Origin: Nitrospirota bacterium
GTDB taxonomy: Bacteria; UBA2233
Length of the DNA: 64,000 nucleotides
Assembly (NCBI GenBank): GCA_011620345.1
Contig: WOZJ01000057.1
Coordinates: forward strand, 171,925-235,924
Direction: 5' to 3'
Of the stretch, positions 43,182 through 51,545 are shown piece by piece (the stretch's first letter is position 1; every line of letters begins with the position of its first letter). The notes under the pieces are model-generated. The model saw nothing but the letters and a program-made list of their open reading frames with translations, had not been told where the DNA came from and searched no databases. A program made the translations under genes and the position numbers.

Positions 43182-45419
43182 ATGCGACTTTTGGTTGCCT
43201 CCAACAGGCTGCCCGTAACCGTAGAACGTACCAGAGACGCCTTTCATTTTAAGGAAAGCATGGGTGGGCTCGTATCGGGCCTAAGTGCTTACCTCGACTC
43301 GCTCAAGGGCAGGTTAAAGGATGGGGAGGCGGCCGATTACACGTGGGTGGGTTGGCCTGGGACGAGCATTCCAGAGGCGCTCGAGAGCGACGTCAAATCG
43401 AAGCTGCTTCAGAATTGCCGCGCATGGCCCGTCTTTTTGCCGGAAGACCTCATGGATTCGTTCTACCACGGGTTTTGCAACAAGACAATTTGGCCTCTTT
43501 TCCATTATTTTACGCAGCATGTCTCCCTGGAGGAAGCCTGCTGGAACTCCTATCTCGAGGTCAATCGAAGGTTTTTAAGGGCCATCCTTGAGGTATATCA
43601 AGAAGGGGACATGATTTGGGTGCAGGATTACCACCTCATGCTTCTTCCGAAGCTTCTGCGCGAACAGCTAAAAACCGCGCAGATCGGCTTTTTTCTCCAC
43701 ATTCCCTTCCCTTCGTTTGAAACCTTTCGTATTTTGCCGAGGAAGTGGTCGGCCCGTATTCTTGAAGGACTTTTAGGTGCCGACTTGATCGGTTTTCATA
43801 CCTATAGCTACAGCCGTTATTTCTTACGGTGTGTCCTGCGCATCTTAGGCCATGAGCATCATATGGGACGCTTCATTCTCGATGACCACATCGCGGAAGT
43901 CAGGGCCTTTCCGATGGGGATCGACTTTCGCAAATACCACGAGGCCTCCAAAAGCCCTCTTGTCGTGGAAGAAGCAACGCGCATTAAGGAAGCGATCGGA
44001 GATTACCGTATTATTCTTTCGATCGACAGGCTTGATTACACGAAAGGCATTGCGAACCGGCTTCAAGCCTTCGAGATGTTCCTTGAGCGACACCCAAAAT
44101 GGCAAAAACGGGTCGTGCTTGCAATCGTTGTGGTTCCCTCGAGGGTTGCGGTGGAACAATATTCGGACATGAAATGTAAAATCGACGAGCTCGTCGGCCG
44201 GATAAACGGCCGGTTCGGGTCGATTGGTTGGACGCCAGTGATCTACCAGTACCGCTTCCTCCCTTTTTGCCCGCTGGTTGCGCTCTACAGTGCCTCCGAC
44301 GTGGCGCTCATTACGCCCTTAAGGGATGGGATGAACCTGATTGCCAAGGAGTATGTCGCTTCAAGGTCGGACAAAGAAGGCGTTTTGATCTTATCTGAAA
44401 TGGCTGGAGCCTACAAAGAGCTGGCGGAGGCCTTAATTGTCAACCCAAACTCCAAGGAAGAGATCGTGGAGGCCCTACGCGAGGCCCTGGAGATGCCAAA
44501 GGCGGAGCAGCGGCGCAGAAGCGCGTTAATGCAGAATCGACTCATGCGCTACGACGTCGTCCGCTGGGCCAAAGAGTTCATCGAGAAAATCCAATCGGTC
44601 AAAGTGCTCGAGAGAAGGTTTAACTCGAGGCTTCTTTCCCCGCAGATTCAAGAAGAGCTTTTCTGCAGATACCACCAAGCAGGGAAGCGCGTGATATTTT
44701 TGGATTATGACGGCACGTTGGTTCCGTTTGCTCCGACACCCGAGGCGGCGAGGCCTACCGATGAGCTGCTTCAGCTCCTTTACCGGCTTGGGATGAACAC
44801 AAAGAATGATGTTGTGATCATTTCAGGAAGAGACAAACAAACGCTTCTTTCATGGTTTGGAAGCCTTCCTATCGGACTTGTGGCCGAGCACGGCGTATGG
44901 ATTCGGGAGAAGGAGGGAGAGTTTCGTTTGATAAAGCCTCTAAACAACGCATGGAAAGCAGAAATACGCGACATTCTTGAAAAATTTGCCGATAGCTTGC
45001 CTGGTTCGTTCATCGAAGAAAAGGAATATTCTTTGGTTTGGCATTACAGGCAGGTTACAGACCTCGAGGCTGTATCCATGCTGGTTTCGGAGTTTCGAGA
45101 TACGATACAAGGGTTTGCGGCAAACATGGACCTTCAGGTTTTGCCTGGAAACAAGGTGACGGAGATTCGGAATGCTGGGGTGGACAAGGGGGCTGCCGGG
45201 CTTGCGTGGATGGCCAACCATCCCTACGATTTTACCCTTGCCATGGGAGACGACTGGACAGACGAAGACCTCTTCTCTGTGCTGCCCTCAACCGCCTTCT
45301 CGATCAAGGTAGGACTCTCCAGGGCTTACGGCTCTAGGGCGCTCTACTGCACCCAAAGCTACAAAGAGGCGCTTGAGCTTTTGCGTGGGTTGACCGAGTC
45401 CGAACTCGAAGCCCGCTGA
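43182..45419 (+). CDS. Bifunctional trehalose-6-phosphate synthase/phosphatase
   Basis: A 745-residue fusion that makes trehalose from UDP-glucose (or another NDP-glucose) and glucose-6-phosphate and then removes the phosphate. The GT20 OtsA domain runs over about residues 1-475 (LLVASNRLPV, ESMGGLVSGL, WVQDYHLMLLP, SIDRLDYTKGI, PLRDGMNLIAKEYVASR). The HAD-type OtsB domain follows (FLDYDGTLVPF, ISGRDKQTL, GDDWTDEDLF). ATG 43182 follows GAGGAGG. A longer frame begins at 43113 inside the leader palindrome and is rejected. Trehalose suggests osmotic or desiccation protection. Confidence 0.94.
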   Translation: MRLLVASNRLPVTVERTRDAFHFKESMGGLVSGLSAYLDSLKGRLKDGEAADYTWVGWPGTSIPEALESDVKSKLLQNCRAWPVFLPEDLMDSFYHGFCNKTIWPLFHYFTQHVSLEEACWNSYLEVNRRFLRAILEVYQEGDMIWVQDYHLMLLPKLLREQLKTAQIGFFLHIPFPSFETFRILPRKWSARILEGLLGADLIGFHTYSYSRYFLRCVLRILGHEHHMGRFILDDHIAEVRAFPMGIDFRKYHEASKSPLVVEEATRIKEAIGDYRIILSIDRLDYTKGIANRLQAFEMFLERHPKWQKRVVLAIVVVPSRVAVEQYSDMKCKIDELVGRINGRFGSIGWTPVIYQYRFLPFCPLVALYSASDVALITPLRDGMNLIAKEYVASRSDKEGVLILSEMAGAYKELAEALIVNPNSKEEIVEALREALEMPKAEQRRRSALMQNRLMRYDVVRWAKEFIEKIQSVKVLERRFNSRLLSPQIQEELFCRYHQAGKRVIFLDYDGTLVPFAPTPEAARPTDELLQLLYRLGMNTKNDVVIISGRDKQTLLSWFGSLPIGLVAEHGVWIREKEGEFRLIKPLNNAWKAEIRDILEKFADSLPGSFIEEKEYSLVWHYRQVTDLEAVSMLVSEFRDTIQGFAANMDLQVLPGNKVTEIRNAGVDKGAAGLAWMANHPYDFTLAMGDDWTDEDLFSVLPSTAFSIKVGLSRAYGSRALYCTQSYKEALELLRGLTESELEAR

Positions 45420-45472
45420 CTTGTTTCCCCTCCTTCCGTTAAGTAAGCGCCTTTGTGTTTTTGAAAAAATAC

Positions 45473-45501
45473 TTGACTCATGAGTAATGATTTGATAATC
45501 T
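45473..45501 (+). promoter_or_regulatory. SUF operon promoter with overlapping palindromic operator
   Basis: TTGACT (45473-45478) and TAATCT (45496-45501) are separated by exactly 17 bases. The perfect palindrome ACTCATGAGT at 45476-45485 overlaps the -35 box, a natural place for repression by the Rrf2-type regulator encoded first in the operon. Autoregulation is inferred. Confidence 0.65.
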
Positions 45502-45537
45502 TAAATTCAAGGGTTTTTAAGGAACAAGAGGCGTACG

Positions 45538-46029
45538 ATGAAAATTGCTCCGACATGGGAGTACGGATTGCGATGCCTTCTCCAGATTGCCAGGGCGCAA
45601 GAGGAAAAGTCCCTTAGTATTCCGCAGGTTGCTAGGGAGGAAGGCCTTAGCGTCGCTTACGTGGGCAAGTTGTTGAACAGGTTGGGCAAGGCAGGGATCA
45701 TTCAAGGCCGTCGCGGAAGACGAGGAGGGTATGTGCTGGCCAAGGATGCCGCGGCCATTTCTTTGTACGAAGTCTTCCAAGCGTTGGCGGACCCGTTATC
45801 GCGCTTTGAAGACTGCCAAAGCTACCCTGGAGCCCTACAAGAATGCATCCATATGGTTCAGAATACTTGTTCCATCCTTCCTGTCTGGAGGCGCTTGGAT
45901 TTGCTTGTAAAAAGAACGCTTTCGTCCGTCACCCTCCAAGAAGTGCTCAAGGAAGGTACTGCATACGAACAAAATAGAGAATGGGTTAACGGGCAGAACT
46001 CTGCCGCCTTGTTGGTTAAGCAAGCTTAA
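45538..46029 (+). CDS. Rrf2-family Fe-S sensing regulator (SufR/IscR-type)
   Basis: A 163-residue winged-helix regulator: a DNA-binding domain at about 1-70 (EYGLRCLLQIA, GLSVAYVGKLLNRL, GRRGGYVLA) and three cysteines at about 98-115 (CQSYPGALQEC then NTC) suitable to hold a 2Fe-2S cluster. It heads the SUF operon and very likely controls it according to Fe-S status. The C-terminal tail of 30 residues is longer than in IscR. Confidence 0.88.
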   Translation: MKIAPTWEYGLRCLLQIARAQEEKSLSIPQVAREEGLSVAYVGKLLNRLGKAGIIQGRRGRRGGYVLAKDAAAISLYEVFQALADPLSRFEDCQSYPGALQECIHMVQNTCSILPVWRRLDLLVKRTLSSVTLQEVLKEGTAYEQNREWVNGQNSAALLVKQA

Positions 46030-46040
46030 AGGAGCTGAGA

Positions 46041-46802
46041 ATGGAAAATAAAAATATTAGTCCCCTGCTTGAAGTGCGCGACCTGCACGTAGAGGTGGAG
46101 GGAAAAGAAGTAATCAAGGGGATAGATCTTGCCCTTTACGGGGGAGCAAAACTTGCCCTAATGGGACCGAATGGTTCAGGAAAAAGTTCACTCTCGATGG
46201 CGCTGATGGGTCATCCGGGCTACAAAGTTAAGAGTGGATCCATCATTTTGGACGGGAATGACATTACGGGACTTTCTCCTGACAAGCGCGCCAAGGTCGG
46301 GCTATTTTTGGCGATGCAGAATCCTGTCTCAGTCCCAGGGGTTAGCGTTGCTAACTTCTTACGGGCGATAATGAAAGCGAAACGCGGGGAAGAAGTCCCC
46401 ATTCGTGAGTTTCGGGAGATGCTTGTTAAGGCTATGGGTCTTCTGGAAATGGAGCGCTCGTTCGCTAATCGCTACGTGAATGACGGGTTTTCCGGAGGGG
46501 AGAAGAAAAAATTAGAGCTGCTGCAGATGGTTCTGCTTAATCCCAAGGTAGCCGTTGTTGATGAGATAGACTCAGGCCTGGACGTTGACGCGCTAAAGAT
46601 AGTGGCAGACGGGGTTAACCGGATTACAGGCGAAAATAACGCGTTCCTTCTTATCACCCATTACCGGCGAATATTGGACTACATCCGCCCGGATGGGGTG
46701 GTAGTGCTCATGGAGGGCCGCATCGTTGCAAGCGGTGGTCCAGAGCTTATCAACCAGATCGATCGGCAGGGATACGACTGGCTATCGGCAAAAACCGCCT
46801 AA
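46041..46802 (+). CDS. sufC: Fe-S assembly ATPase SufC
   Basis: A 253-residue ABC-type ATPase of the SufBCD scaffold. Walker A GPNGSGKSS, Q-loop AMQNPVSVPGVSV, signature FSGGEKKK and Walker B VAVVDEIDSGLD are all present, the last with the SufC-typical DSGLD. ATG 46041... is placed just after the regulator's AAAGGAG site. It acts in the cytoplasm with SufB and SufD. Confidence 0.96.
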   Translation: MENKNISPLLEVRDLHVEVEGKEVIKGIDLALYGGAKLALMGPNGSGKSSLSMALMGHPGYKVKSGSIILDGNDITGLSPDKRAKVGLFLAMQNPVSVPGVSVANFLRAIMKAKRGEEVPIREFREMLVKAMGLLEMERSFANRYVNDGFSGGEKKKLELLQMVLLNPKVAVVDEIDSGLDVDALKIVADGVNRITGENNAFLLITHYRRILDYIRPDGVVVLMEGRIVASGGPELINQIDRQGYDWLSAKTA

Positions 46803-46826
46803 CGAACGAAAACCAAGGAGCTTGCC

Positions 46827-48248
46827 ATGAGGCAGCCTGTTAAAGATATTATGGTTGGCGATGATTACGCGTCGAAATTCGGGTTTTCTTCGCCCGAAGA
46901 GTATTATTTTAGGGCCCCGAAAAAGGGCTTAAGTCACGAGCTCGTCGAGATGATGAGCAAAATGAAAAAAGAGCCGGACTGGATGCGGGAGTTCCGTCAT
47001 AAGGCGTTGGATACGTTTTGGGCAAAGCCCATGCCTACCTGGGGCAATCAGGAGGCTTTAGGCAGGATCGACTTTGACGACATTTATTACTACATCAAGC
47101 CTATCGAGCAAATGGGGCAGACCTGGGATGATGTACCCGAAGACATCAAGCACACGTTCGAACGGCTCGGGATTCCGGAAGCGGAGCGCAAGTTTTTGTC
47201 CGGAGTATCTGCTCAGTACGAGAGCGAGACGGTGTACCACTCGATTCGCGACGAAATTTCTAAACTGGGCGTCATCTTTCTCGGAATGGATTCCGGCCTC
47301 ATGGAGCACGAAGACATCGTCAGAAGATTCTTTGGTACGCTAATTCCGCCGACGGACAACAAGTTTGCCGCCCTAAATAGCGCGGTATGGTCAGGGGGGT
47401 CGTTCATCTACGTGCCGCCCGGTGTGCACGTAGATATCCCTCTCCAGGCCTACTTCCGGATCAACGCTAAAAATATGGGCCAGTTCGAACGTACGTTGAT
47501 CATCGCCGACAAGGGAGCACGCGTCCATTATATCGAAGGCTGTACCGCTCCCGTATACAGCTCGAGCTCGCTGCACTCCGCCGTGGTCGAACTGATTGCG
47601 CTCGAAGACGCCTACATTCGGTACACGACGATCCAGAACTGGTCCAACAACATCTACAACTTGGTGACAAAAAGGGCTATTGCTTACAAGAACGCCACGG
47701 TCGAGTGGGTGGACGGAAATATAGGCAGCATGCTCACGATGAAATATCCTTGCGTGGTCTTGGCCGGTGAGAATGCGAGGGGAGAAATCCTTTCGGTGGC
47801 GTTCGGCGGAACCGGCCAACATCAAGACGCTGGTGCCAAGGTCTTCCACATGGCCCCAAGGACGAGCTCGACCATTACGAGTAAGTCTATTTCGAAAGGA
47901 GGGGGGCGAACGACGTACCGTGGCTGGGTTAAAACGACGGCGAATGCCGAAGACGTCCGCGTTTCTGTCAAGTGCGATGCTTTGATTCTCGACCCGACGT
48001 CCCGCTCTGATACATACCCTACGATGGAGATCGGCAACCCAAAGGTTCGAATTGAGCATGAAGCCTCTGTTAGCAAGCTAAGCGACGACCAGTTATTCTA
48101 CTTGATGAGCCGTGGGCTTTCGGAAAACGAGTCGCGTGTTCTGATCGTGAACGGGTTTATTGAGCAGTTTGTAAAGGAGTTGCCGATGGAGTATGCCGTC
48201 GAGTTGAACCGCTTGATCGAGCTGGAGATGGAAGGGTCGGTTGGATGA
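46827..48248 (+). CDS. sufB: Fe-S scaffold protein SufB
   Basis: A 473-residue scaffold on which clusters are built. The family strings [41 protein letters not shown], the basket of beta-helix repeats, and the [15 protein letters not shown] and [17 protein letters not shown] segments are present, including the conserved cysteine in the latter. ATG 46827 follows AAGGAG. The end overlaps sufD by 4 bases. Confidence 0.97.
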   Translation: MRQPVKDIMVGDDYASKFGFSSPEEYYFRAPKKGLSHELVEMMSKMKKEPDWMREFRHKALDTFWAKPMPTWGNQEALGRIDFDDIYYYIKPIEQMGQTWDDVPEDIKHTFERLGIPEAERKFLSGVSAQYESETVYHSIRDEISKLGVIFLGMDSGLMEHEDIVRRFFGTLIPPTDNKFAALNSAVWSGGSFIYVPPGVHVDIPLQAYFRINAKNMGQFERTLIIADKGARVHYIEGCTAPVYSSSSLHSAVVELIALEDAYIRYTTIQNWSNNIYNLVTKRAIAYKNATVEWVDGNIGSMLTMKYPCVVLAGENARGEILSVAFGGTGQHQDAGAKVFHMAPRTSSTITSKSISKGGGRTTYRGWVKTTANAEDVRVSVKCDALILDPTSRSDTYPTMEIGNPKVRIEHEASVSKLSDDQLFYLMSRGLSENESRVLIVNGFIEQFVKELPMEYAVELNRLIELEMEGSVG

Positions 48249-49447
48249 ACGTTTCAATATCGCCCTTTGAGGTTGCTCAAGAGCCCGAAGGGCTAAAAAA
48301 CCTTCGCTCCAAGGCCTGGAATGTTTATACGCAGGCCCAGTTCCCAGATAGGGCAAGTACTCTTTGGCGCTTTAGCAACCCTGAGGCATTCTGGGTCATT
48401 CCCGAGAATATAAGCTCTATACTCGAAAAGGGAAAGATTGCATACAGGCTGGAAGCTCCGAATGAGTTGCGGTTATCGGACCTCCAGGAGGCCGTCTCTA
48501 ACGAATCCGTACCGGTTGGGGCGCTGGTTGGGCCTGAGTTCGGCAAGTTTGAGGCGCTCAATCTGGCCCTTTGGAAAAAAGGGGCGTACCTTCGGGTTCC
48601 AGAGGGTGTAAGGCTAGACCAGCCCGTTGTTTTAAGGAAGCACATATCAGGCGAAGGGTTGATACTGGACAGGTCTTTGATTCATGTATCCAAGGGGGCT
48701 TCTTTGACCATCGTCGAAGTTCTCGAAGGAGAGCTTGCAGGGAATGGGAATGGCTACCTGAATGCCGTGGAAGAGGTGCTTATCGAAGAAGGCGCGGCCC
48801 TTACTCTCGTTGGGATTGACCTTACTCAGGGGAAGACACGCGCATTCGTGACCGTTCGGCATTCAATAGGATCAAACGCCGAACTAAAATGGGTGCTGGC
48901 CCGCTTTGGCGAGGGGTCCAGCAAGGCAAACCTCGGGGCTCGCCTTGCTGGACGAGGGGCAAAGAGCGGAATTTACGGCGCTGTGTTTGGGTTCGGTCAG
49001 GGTAAGAGCGACATCCATACGTTTCACGATCATGCCGTGAAGCGTACGTTTAGCAACATCGACCTACGGGTGGTCTTGCAAGATCAAGCGCACAGCGCCT
49101 ACACCGGCCTTATCCGTATCGATACGGACGCTGGTTGTTCCGAAGCGTTCCAGGAAAATCGGAACTTGCTGCTCTCTGGAGGTGTGCGTGCCGAATCGAT
49201 CCCGGAGCTCGAAATCTTGACCGACGAAGTGCAATGCAAACACGGTGTAACGGTTGGGCCCGTAGAAGAAGAGCCTCTGTTTTATTTGATGAGCCGCGGA
49301 GTTCCGAGGGAGGATGCTGTTCGGCTTCTTGTTGTAGGGTTCCTTGAGCCAGTCTTAGGGCACATCCCAGGTGACTTCCGAAAGCCGCTCGATGGACTCG
49401 TAGCGAACCTCATTAATCCAGCTAGCGAGATTGAAAGCCCATTATGA
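48245..49447 (+). CDS. sufD: Fe-S scaffold protein SufD
   Basis: A 400-residue SufB-like beta-helix protein, the third part of the SufBC2D complex. It has a C-terminal core with [28 protein letters not shown], a conserved His in this segment and the [20 protein letters not shown] string. Its relationship to SufB is clear at the C-terminus. ATG 48245 overlaps the sufB stop and the end overlaps sufS by 4 bases. Confidence 0.94.
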   Translation: MNVSISPFEVAQEPEGLKNLRSKAWNVYTQAQFPDRASTLWRFSNPEAFWVIPENISSILEKGKIAYRLEAPNELRLSDLQEAVSNESVPVGALVGPEFGKFEALNLALWKKGAYLRVPEGVRLDQPVVLRKHISGEGLILDRSLIHVSKGASLTIVEVLEGELAGNGNGYLNAVEEVLIEEGAALTLVGIDLTQGKTRAFVTVRHSIGSNAELKWVLARFGEGSSKANLGARLAGRGAKSGIYGAVFGFGQGKSDIHTFHDHAVKRTFSNIDLRVVLQDQAHSAYTGLIRIDTDAGCSEAFQENRNLLLSGGVRAESIPELEILTDEVQCKHGVTVGPVEEEPLFYLMSRGVPREDAVRLLVVGFLEPVLGHIPGDFRKPLDGLVANLINPASEIESPL

Positions 49448-50676
49448 CGACTGCCATACAAACCCTTGGGGCTTCCCTTAGGAAAGATTTTCCTATCTTT
49501 TCGAGAAAGGTGCACGGTAAGAGGGTCGTATATCTTGATAACGCGGCGACAACTCAAAAGCCTTTGTCCGTAATCGAGGCTCTTAGCCGCTACTACAGCA
49601 CGATGAACGCCAACGTGCACCGTGGGATCCATACGCTCGCCGAGGAGGCAACGGGAGCCTATGAGGGGGCCAGGAAAGCTGTAGCCCGCTTTCTTGGGGC
49701 AAGACCAGAAGAAGTGGTGTTTACGAAGAACGCAACGGAAGCGATCAATTTTGTTGCGCTTGGTTGGGCAAGGCATCGCCTCAAGAGAGGAGATGCCATT
49801 GTCCTCACAGAAATGGAGCACCACGCCAACCTGGTTCCTTGGATTCTTCTTGCCAGGGAAATAGGGCTTGAGTTGCGCTATATCCCGATTGATGCCGAGG
49901 GAAAACTTAGGTTAGAAACGCTTGCCAAGCTCATCGATCACAAAGTACGGCTGGTCGCCCTTGTCCACGCGTCCAACGTTCTCGGTACTATCAACCCGGT
50001 TGAGGCCGTTATCGAGGAGGCAAAAAAGGTCGGGGCGAAAGTTTTGGTCGATGCGGCCCAGTCGCTTCCGCATTTACGGGTGAATGTCCGGGCGTTGGAT
50101 TGTGATTTTCTCGCCTTTTCGGCCCACAAGATGCTAGGGCCCACGGGCGTGGGTGTTCTATACGGCAAGATGGATGCCCTAGAGGAGACGGTGCCCGTCC
50201 TTGGTGGGGGGGAAATGATCGAACGGGTAACGTACGATTCTGTAACCTTCAACCAGATTCCGTGGAGGTTTGAAGCGGGAACTCCCAATATCGCGGATGT
50301 CATCGCCTTCTTGCCCGCGCTCGCCTACCTCGAATCGCTCGATTCAAAGACGTCGATACAGCACGAACAGAACCTTTCCCAAGCAGCGATCGAGGCGCTC
50401 GAGCGGATGGGGTTTCGGGTATTGGGTCCGAAAGCGCCAAACGAGCGGGTAGGGGTGGTATCATGGACTTCGGAGTTTGCGCATCCGCATGATACGGCAA
50501 CCATCCTCGATCAATTCGGCGTAGCCGTTCGTGCCGGACACCATTGCGCACAGCCGCTGATGCACAAGCTTGGCCTTGCGGCGACCACGCGGGCAAGCTT
50601 TTATATATATAACGATATGGACGACGTGGAAATGTTGATCGAAGCCCTAAAGGAGGTAAGGAGCTATTTTGGATAA
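49444..50676 (+). CDS. sufS: Cysteine desulfurase SufS
   Basis: A 410-residue PLP enzyme that supplies sulfur. The cofactor lysine lies in FSAHKMLGPTG and the active-site cysteine in VRAGHHCAQPLM near residue 363. N-terminal YLDNAATTQKP and NVHRGIHTLA are diagnostic for the SufS/group II class. ATG 49444 overlaps sufD, and sufU starts eight bases before its stop codon ends. Confidence 0.97.
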   Translation: MTTAIQTLGASLRKDFPIFSRKVHGKRVVYLDNAATTQKPLSVIEALSRYYSTMNANVHRGIHTLAEEATGAYEGARKAVARFLGARPEEVVFTKNATEAINFVALGWARHRLKRGDAIVLTEMEHHANLVPWILLAREIGLELRYIPIDAEGKLRLETLAKLIDHKVRLVALVHASNVLGTINPVEAVIEEAKKVGAKVLVDAAQSLPHLRVNVRALDCDFLAFSAHKMLGPTGVGVLYGKMDALEETVPVLGGGEMIERVTYDSVTFNQIPWRFEAGTPNIADVIAFLPALAYLESLDSKTSIQHEQNLSQAAIEALERMGFRVLGPKAPNERVGVVSWTSEFAHPHDTATILDQFGVAVRAGHHCAQPLMHKLGLAATTRASFYIYNDMDDVEMLIEALKEVRSYFG

Positions 50677-51217
50677 CAAGAGCATGGCCGAGCTGAATTC
50701 CCTTTACAGGGAGGTTATCCTGGACCACTTTAAATGTCCTCGCGGCAAAAAGATGATCGAGTGTCCTGACGTAACGTTCGAAGGGTACAACCCCGTCTGC
50801 GGAGACGAGGTGAAGATCGCGATCAAGATTCAAGATGGCTTCATTCAAGACGTTGCAGTCAACTCGATAGGGTGCGCCATTTCCGTTGCGGCTGGATCCA
50901 TGCTGGCAGAACTTTTGCCCGGGAAAAGCCTTGCGGAAGCGGAGGAGCTAGGGAAAGCCTTCGAGGGTCTCCTCAAAGGAGAGATCGAGGGACTTCCGGA
51001 AGATATTGGCGATCTGGAGTCTTTAGAGGGGGTTAGCCGCTTTCCCGTTCGTGTCAAGTGTGCGATGTTGGCCTGGAAAACGATCCAGCATGCCGTTGGG
51101 CTCTTAAAAGAAGGCACACCATCCAAAGAGCGCATATCGACCGAAGACGCAACGACGGAAGCTTCGCGCAGCGAAGCCGGGGCGGAGAAACACAACGGAG
51201 CAAACCACGTATGCTAA
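50669..51217 (+). CDS. sufU: Sulfur-transfer protein SufU (TTG start)
   Basis: A 182-residue SufU/IscU-like protein that accepts persulfide sulfur from SufS. Its three zinc or cluster cysteines lie in DHFKCPRG, SIGCAISVAAGS and RVKCAMLAWKT, with the aspartate in VCGDEVKI. TTG 50669 lies five bases after AAGGAGGTAAGGAG and overlaps the sufS stop; ATG 50684 is too far from that site. The C-terminal 35 residues, rich in Glu, Ser and Thr and ending in cysteine, exceed the usual length. Confidence 0.93.
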   Translation: MDNKSMAELNSLYREVILDHFKCPRGKKMIECPDVTFEGYNPVCGDEVKIAIKIQDGFIQDVAVNSIGCAISVAAGSMLAELLPGKSLAEAEELGKAFEGLLKGEIEGLPEDIGDLESLEGVSRFPVRVKCAMLAWKTIQHAVGLLKEGTPSKERISTEDATTEASRSEAGAEKHNGANHVC

Positions 51218-51540
51218 CTCCTGATGCCGTCAAGGAGGCTTTGAGGCCGGTTGTTGACCCTGAAATTGGGTTCTCGATCGTTGATTTGGGCCTGGTTTAC
51301 GGTGTTAACGTGAGCGATGACGGGCTCGTGAGCGTCGATTTGACCCTCACGAGCCCGATGTGTCCGCTCGGTCCTCAACTGATGCAAGCGGTTGAAGCGG
51401 TCGTTTCGAGCCTAGAAGGGGTAAAAGAGGCGCAGGTCCGGCTTGTTTGGAATCCCCCGTGGGATCCTAAGAAGCATGCGAGTGAGGACGTGAAGGCTAT
51501 GCTGGGCATCTGGGATCTCGATGAAGAGGACGGCTTTTAG
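51211..51540 (+). CDS. SufT-like DUF59 (MIP18) Fe-S maturation protein
   Basis: A 109-residue DUF59-family protein with the pattern MLTPDAVKEALRPVVDPEIG, IVDLGLVYGV, the conserved cysteine in LTSPMCPLGPQ, and VRLVWNPPWDP. It assists Fe-S cluster insertion. ATG 51211 overlaps the sufU stop by 7 bases. It is the last gene of the SUF operon and ends five bases before the opposing cyclase gene. Confidence 0.92.
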   Translation: MLTPDAVKEALRPVVDPEIGFSIVDLGLVYGVNVSDDGLVSVDLTLTSPMCPLGPQLMQAVEAVVSSLEGVKEAQVRLVWNPPWDPKKHASEDVKAMLGIWDLDEEDGF

Positions 51541-51545
51541 GTTTC

